This document shows positions 31,170-33,948 of a DNA stretch of 33,948 nucleotides, piece after piece (position 1 is the first letter of the stretch; the number at the start of each line of letters is the position of its first letter). The stretch spans positions 1 through 33,948 of the forward strand of contig MWJO01000094.1 in assembly GCA_002027195.1 (NCBI GenBank), written 5' to 3'. The notes under the pieces are model-generated. The model made no database searches, was not told the DNA's origin, and was given only the letters and a program-made list of their open reading frames with translations. The DNA comes from Streptomyces sp. GKU 895 (GTDB taxonomy: Bacteria; Actinomycetota; Actinomycetes; Streptomycetales; Streptomycetaceae). Made by a program: the position numbers and the translations under genes.

Positions 31170-32063
31170 TCAGCCGGCGGGTTCGGTCGTGAACTCGCCG
31201 AAGCTCGGGCCCTGGAGCTTCAGCTGGGCGTGGATGTCACCGCCGAGGCCGAAGTGGCCGATGGCGCCGCCGTAGTTCTGCTGGTAGCTCATCCACAGCA
31301 CGACCACGTTGATCACCCGGTTGGAGCCGGGGGTGCCCGGTGCCGGGAAGGGGTTGGGCAGGGTCGCCCGGTAGTGGGCCATGCCGTTGCTGTCGCTGAT
31401 GAAGGCGTTCGGCACGCCGAGCGGGCCGGGGCGGGTCGGGCCGGCCGGGTCGAGGTCGTGCTCGCGCAGCGACATGACCGTGTAGAGGCTGTCCGGGATC
31501 AGGCCGGTGAAGGCGAAGGAGAAGTCGGCGCTGCGCCGGTGCGCCGGCACATGCACCTCCAACTGGCCGCGCGCCTTGGTCCATTGGCCGAGCGTGATCG
31601 GCTCCCGCACCTTCGGGCCGTCCTCCTCGCGCAGGTCCGGGATGGGCGCCCCGTGCAGCGGATAGCTCGGGCGGCGCACGTCGTGCGCGTCGGGGCGCTG
31701 CTCCGGGGCGAACAGCATCGGGTAGTTGTTGCAGGGCAGAGGGAGGGGGAGGGTGAAGAGCTGGACCTGGGCGTCGGGACCGGTCGGGTCGGTGAGGTCG
31801 AGCTCGCGGACGATGTCGTACGGCAGGTTCTGGCCGAGCGGCGGCAGCGGGCTGTCCGGGGAGACCACCGCGCCGCCCCACGCGGAGACGGTGCCGCCGT
31901 CGGGGCCGGGCCGGTTGACGCGGCCGATGACGACGAAGTCGCCGTTCTCGTCGACGATCTCGCTCGGCGGGTAGAGGGGGCCCTGGGTGGTGACGCTCAG
32001 GTCGTAGGTCCGGGTCATGGGGGCGGCCGCGACGGGCGCGGGGGCCACGGGGTTCAGGGTCAT
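31170..32063 (-). CDS. Unknown 297-aa beta-rich protein of the AfsA-type operon
   Basis: No family is recognised. The protein starts MTLNPVAPAP (ATG at 32063, AAGGAG seven bases upstream), followed by an Ala/Pro-rich start and then a mainly beta-structured body: TYDLSVTTQGPLYP, DFVVIGRVNR, PYDIVRELDL, QLEVHVPAHRRS. The C-terminal half contains DFSFAFTGLIPDSLYTVMSLRE, then FISDSNGMAHYRATLPNP, then NVVVLWMSYQQNYGGAIGHFGLGGDIHAQLKL. The last piece recalls secreted jelly-roll or CHRD-type sandwiches, but there is no signal peptide, so it should stay in the cytoplasm. The gene lies 59 bp before KAS III in the operon. A binding or cyclase-like role is possible but unsupported. Confidence 0.75.
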   Translation of the reverse strand: MTLNPVAPAPVAAAPMTRTYDLSVTTQGPLYPPSEIVDENGDFVVIGRVNRPGPDGGTVSAWGGAVVSPDSPLPPLGQNLPYDIVRELDLTDPTGPDAQVQLFTLPLPLPCNNYPMLFAPEQRPDAHDVRRPSYPLHGAPIPDLREEDGPKVREPITLGQWTKARGQLEVHVPAHRRSADFSFAFTGLIPDSLYTVMSLREHDLDPAGPTRPGPLGVPNAFISDSNGMAHYRATLPNPFPAPGTPGSNRVINVVVLWMSYQQNYGGAIGHFGLGGDIHAQLKLQGPSFGEFTTEPAG

Positions 32064-32202
32064 GTCGGTGCTCCTTCGCGGACGCGAGGTGGAGAGGTGG
32101 ATGGACGGGGGGAGAGCCGGAGACGCCGCCGCGCAACGCCGCGCTCAGTGCACAGGAGTTCCGCGGCCGGCCGTGGGAGGGGAGGAGCGGGGCCGGTGGG
32201 CG

Positions 32203-32832
32203 TCAGGCGGTGACGCGCTCGTAGATGCGGGTGTACAGGCCGTTGTCGCCTCCGGTGATGTAGGTGTCGCCCGCCTCGCGGACGATCTGCTGGTAGCGCG
32301 GGGAGGTGAAGGCCTCCATGTACTTCGCGGGGTCGGCGTCGAAGCCGGACACGAACATCACGCCGGGCTCGGTGCTGGCCAGCGAGTGGAACGCCTGGAA
32401 GCTCTTGACCTCGTCCGTGGTGCGCACGACGTCGAAGATGGTCTCCTCGCGCCAGGCGCGGTACTGCCGGTAGACCCGCGGCACGACCTCGACGTGCCGC
32501 ATCTGCACGTAGTGCGTGTCGGGCAGGGCGCCGGCGGCCGGCTTGGGCGCCTCGACGAACTGCAGGAACTGGCGGCGGAAGTCGCCCTCGCCCAGCGGGC
32601 CGACGGCCTCCCACAGCTTCCACCAGTCGGCGCGCAGCTCCTCCATCTGCTCGAAACCGTTGTGCAGCGGGGCGAGTTCGAGGACGGAGTTGCTCTCCAG
32701 GCCGCGGTAGAGGATGCGGCCGTCGAAACCGGACGCGTCGTTGTGGGCCTGCCAGGCCTCGGCGACGGCGTCGATCTGCTCGGGCTTGGCGAACAGCTCG
32801 GTGGCGGTGATGAGGGCGGCGGAAGCGGACAT
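32203..32832 (-). CDS. Unknown 209-aa protein, possibly tandem dimeric alpha/beta barrel
   Basis: The ATG at 32832 follows GAGGAGA, like the afsA-type gene upstream. The N-terminal half reads ALITATELFAKPEQIDAVAEAWQAHNDASGFDGRIL and the C-terminal half HYVQMRHVEVVPRVYRQYRAWREE and GVMFVSGFDADPAKYMEAFTSPRYQQIV. Both look like beta-alpha-beta units in which a helix of spaced aromatics follows a strand, as in dimeric alpha/beta-barrel (ABM-like) enzymes. No His or Asn active-site pattern allows a call. There is no signal peptide. An 8-bp tandem repeat (32848-32927) lies just upstream of its ribosome site. Second gene of the AfsA-type operon. Confidence 0.75.
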   Translation of the reverse strand: MSASAALITATELFAKPEQIDAVAEAWQAHNDASGFDGRILYRGLESNSVLELAPLHNGFEQMEELRADWWKLWEAVGPLGEGDFRRQFLQFVEAPKPAAGALPDTHYVQMRHVEVVPRVYRQYRAWREETIFDVVRTTDEVKSFQAFHSLASTEPGVMFVSGFDADPAKYMEAFTSPRYQQIVREAGDTYITGGDNGLYTRIYERVTA

Positions 32833-32847
32833 GGCGTTTCTCCTCGG

Positions 32848-32927
32848 GTGAGTGAGTGAGTGCGTGAGTGCGTGAGTGCGTGAGTGCGTGAGTGCGTGAG
32901 TGCGTGACTGCGTGAGTACGTGAGTAC
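32848..32927. repeat. Ten tandem 8-bp repeats (GTGAGTGC)
   Basis: Ten contiguous octamers: the first is GTGAGTGA, six are exact GTGAGTGC, one is GTGACTGC and two are GTGAGTAC. They fill most of the gap between the AfsA-type stop (32952) and the next gene (ribosome site at about 32838-32844). Polymerase slippage could readily change the copy number. Confidence 0.9.
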
Positions 32928-32951
32928 GTTCCTGACGTGCTCGTACGGTGC

Positions 32952-33749
32952 TCAGACGGCGGCCGGCACCGGCTCCGCGGGCGTGATCGTCACGCGGGCG
33001 TTGCGCACCGTGTGCTCGACGGCGAACTGGGCCCGGCGGTGCTCCTTGGCCTCGATGACCGGGGCGTCGAAGGCCGTGTAGGTGACGGTGGTGATGGAGG
33101 CGCGGCGGCCGGCCTGGTGGAGGGAGATCTCCGCGGCGAAGGACAGCCGGTCGGGGTCGTCGAGTTCGGCGCGCAGCGAGTGGTAGACGATCGTGGCGTC
33201 GACGGGGAAGAGGAAGTTCTCGAAGTCGGTGTTCATCGATTCGATGACGTAGTAGTACGAGCGGTCGAGGTAGCGGCAGGCGTGGTAGCGCTCGCTGACC
33301 GCGAGGAACATCTGCCGGGCCGCCTCGACGGCGACCATGCCCTGGACGTGCTCGCCGGTCTGGTGGTCGATGAGCAGCTCGTTGTCGTTGTGGACCCGGA
33401 GGGTGGCGGAGAAGAGGTCCGCCCCGTCCCGCCGGAGGTCGGCTATCAGGGTGTTGCAGCTTCGGTGTTTGTGGGCCTCGCCGCGGCCGGCCAGCGCCGG
33501 CGCCCGGAAGTCGAGGTCGAGACGGTCACCGAGACCGAGCAGCAGGGCCGCGTCCCTGACGATGTCCGCGTCCTCGGCGGTGATGCCCTGACCCGCGCGG
33601 ACCCGGACCGGTCGGTTGTCCCAGGAATAGACCCCGAGGCGCATCTCCTCGATGAACTGGCTGACGGTGAGGACGTCCTGCTGGGCGGCGAATCCGGCGA
33701 AACGGTCACCGACGAGCAGCAGGGTCCGGAGGGTGGCTGTGGCTGACAT
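32952..33749 (-). CDS. AfsA-type hotdog protein (butyrolactone/furan signal biosynthesis)
   Basis: A 265-residue cytoplasmic protein with the A-factor biosynthesis hotdog domain. The signature lies at about 92-165: EAHKHRSCNTLIADL, then DHQTGEHVQGMVAVEAARQMF (128-148), and a second hotdog unit follows (about 165-235) with ESMNTDFENFLFPVDATIVYH. AfsA enzymes join a beta-ketoacyl group to dihydroxyacetone phosphate, the first step of gamma-butyrolactone and furan hormone synthesis. The ATG at 33749 is preferred because GAGGAGAAACGC precedes it; an ATG at 33770 is also in frame. The first gene of a five-gene operon with its own TTGCAC-N17-TACGGT promoter at 33830-33858 and twin operators upstream. 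Whether the product is a hormone or an unrelated acyl compound cannot be told. Confidence 0.85.
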   Translation of the reverse strand: MSATATLRTLLLVGDRFAGFAAQQDVLTVSQFIEEMRLGVYSWDNRPVRVRAGQGITAEDADIVRDAALLLGLGDRLDLDFRAPALAGRGEAHKHRSCNTLIADLRRDGADLFSATLRVHNDNELLIDHQTGEHVQGMVAVEAARQMFLAVSERYHACRYLDRSYYYVIESMNTDFENFLFPVDATIVYHSLRAELDDPDRLSFAAEISLHQAGRRASITTVTYTAFDAPVIEAKEHRRAQFAVEHTVRNARVTITPAEPVPAAV

Positions 33750-33829
33750 GCGTTTCTCCTCAGCTGACATGAGGGGCCTGCCGCCTCTTCCGCACCGGGT
33801 TTTCCGGGGTGGCGGGGCCGATGTGAAAG

Positions 33830-33858
33830 ACCGTAGAGGAGTCGCGACGAGAGTGCAA
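33830..33858 (-). promoter_or_regulatory. Promoter of the AfsA-type operon
   Basis: On the minus strand TTGCAC (33858-33853) and TACGGT (33835-33830) are separated by exactly 17 bases, an excellent vegetative promoter. The start would be near 33823, giving a 5' leader of about 75 bases. The -35 box overlaps the first operator (33857-33872) by two bases. Confidence 0.7.
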
Positions 33859-33894
33859 CCATCTAGTTGGTTTTTCTGAACCATCCAGTTGGTT
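33857..33894. promoter_or_regulatory. Twin 16-bp TetR-type operators between divergent promoters
   Basis: AACCATCTAGTTGGTT (33857-33872) and AACCATCCAGTTGGTT (33879-33894) are nearly palindromic copies (AACCA/TGGTT arms) with centres 22 bp apart, i.e. two helical turns. One touches the -35 of the AfsA-type operon, the other lies in the -35 region of the rightward gene. Such AACC..GGTT palindromes are typical TetR-family sites and loosely resemble gamma-butyrolactone autoregulatory elements. Confidence 0.7.
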
Positions 33895-33905
33895 GTGCGG
33901 TGGAC

Positions 33906-33911
33906 TACGCT
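33906..33911 (+). promoter_or_regulatory. -10 box TACGCT of the rightward leaderless gene
   Basis: TACGCT fits TANNNT and stands six bases before the ATG at 33918, without a ribosome site between, so the mRNA is probably leaderless. The twin operators overlap its -35 region. Confidence 0.5.
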
Positions 33912-33917
33912 TGCCTC

Positions 33918-33948
33918 ATGGCTGAGACACCCAAGGCGCAGGCGACCC
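33918..33948 (+). CDS. Partial gene, probable regulator of the AfsA-type operon
   Basis: Only ten codons are inside the window (MAETPKAQAT). They cannot identify the protein. The position, divergent from an AfsA-type gene with twin TetR-like operators between, makes a TetR-family (butyrolactone-receptor-like) regulator the most likely product; that is inference. It is separated from the twin operators by about 23 bp and probably has a leaderless mRNA. Confidence 0.5.
   Translation, partial: MAETPKAQAT

Noticed and set aside
32848..32927. CRISPR array or origin iterons
   Set aside because: Octamers follow each other without spacers; no replication gene lies nearby.
1..33948. tRNA or rRNA genes, insertion sequences, integrase or attachment sites
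   Set aside because: No cloverleaf-like segment with a CCA-proximal TTCRANYC box, no transposase motif and no flanking repeat pair was found by eye.

Overview
The window is chromosomal DNA of a Streptomyces (or very close actinobacterial relative). The base composition is very GC-rich, codons end almost always in G or C, GTG/TTG starts are used, and the gene families are typical of the genus: an LAxTG sortase substrate, DUF4142, DUF6479, DUF7144, an ECF41 sigma factor, FxsT-like and AfsA-like proteins. No rRNA, tRNA, CRISPR array, insertion sequence or phage gene was seen. The 5' end cuts a lipoprotein gene and the 3' end cuts a gene that starts at 33918.

Layout. (1) 1-2752: a lipoprotein gene, then an editing-domain-less threonyl-tRNA synthetase behind a leader peptide with three consecutive Thr codons and a 13-bp attenuator hairpin, co-directional with a nucleoside hydrolase. 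(2) 2786-7494: LAETG cell-wall protein, GH13 alpha-glucosidase, DUF4142 protein, secreted protein. (3) 7659-13441: leaderless DUF6445 oxygenase-like gene, lipoprotein, small membrane proteins, an extended SDR, a luciferase-like-domain protein and a secreted copper lysyl oxidase. (4) 13654-17899: frameshifted sugar-binding lipoprotein, Uma2 nuclease, ECF41 sigma factor and an adjacent FAD oxidoreductase. (5) 17926-21995: a translationally coupled pair made of a TIR protein and a 1160-residue protein with KGGVGR-type ATPase, TIR, second TIR-like, NB-ARC and TPR domains. This NLR-like pair is one of the two most interesting loci. (6) 22086-29654: secreted PL9 pectate lyase with a LacI-type operator, a GlxA/AraC regulator overlapping a MhuD-type haem monooxygenase, a saccharopine-dehydrogenase-like oxidoreductase, a His-rich tandem-repeat protein beside a perfect CebR box, a phosphotransferase, a VOC protein and a HAD phosphatase. 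(7) 29717-33948: a five-gene minus-strand operon (AfsA hotdog, two unknown proteins, KAS III, a 69-aa protein) facing a divergent leaderless gene, with twin 16-bp operators between them. This looks like a small signalling-molecule locus and is the second main candidate.

Two themes cross the window. At least five starts have a -10 box only 6-7 bases upstream of the start codon, so their mRNAs are probably leaderless. Five genes carry one- or two-base frame breaks inside otherwise well-conserved proteins (near 13970, 24330, 25375, 25660, 29280 and at four places in 30716-30894). Such a density suggests uncorrected indels in the assembly rather than real decay, so these genes should be read as probably intact in the organism.
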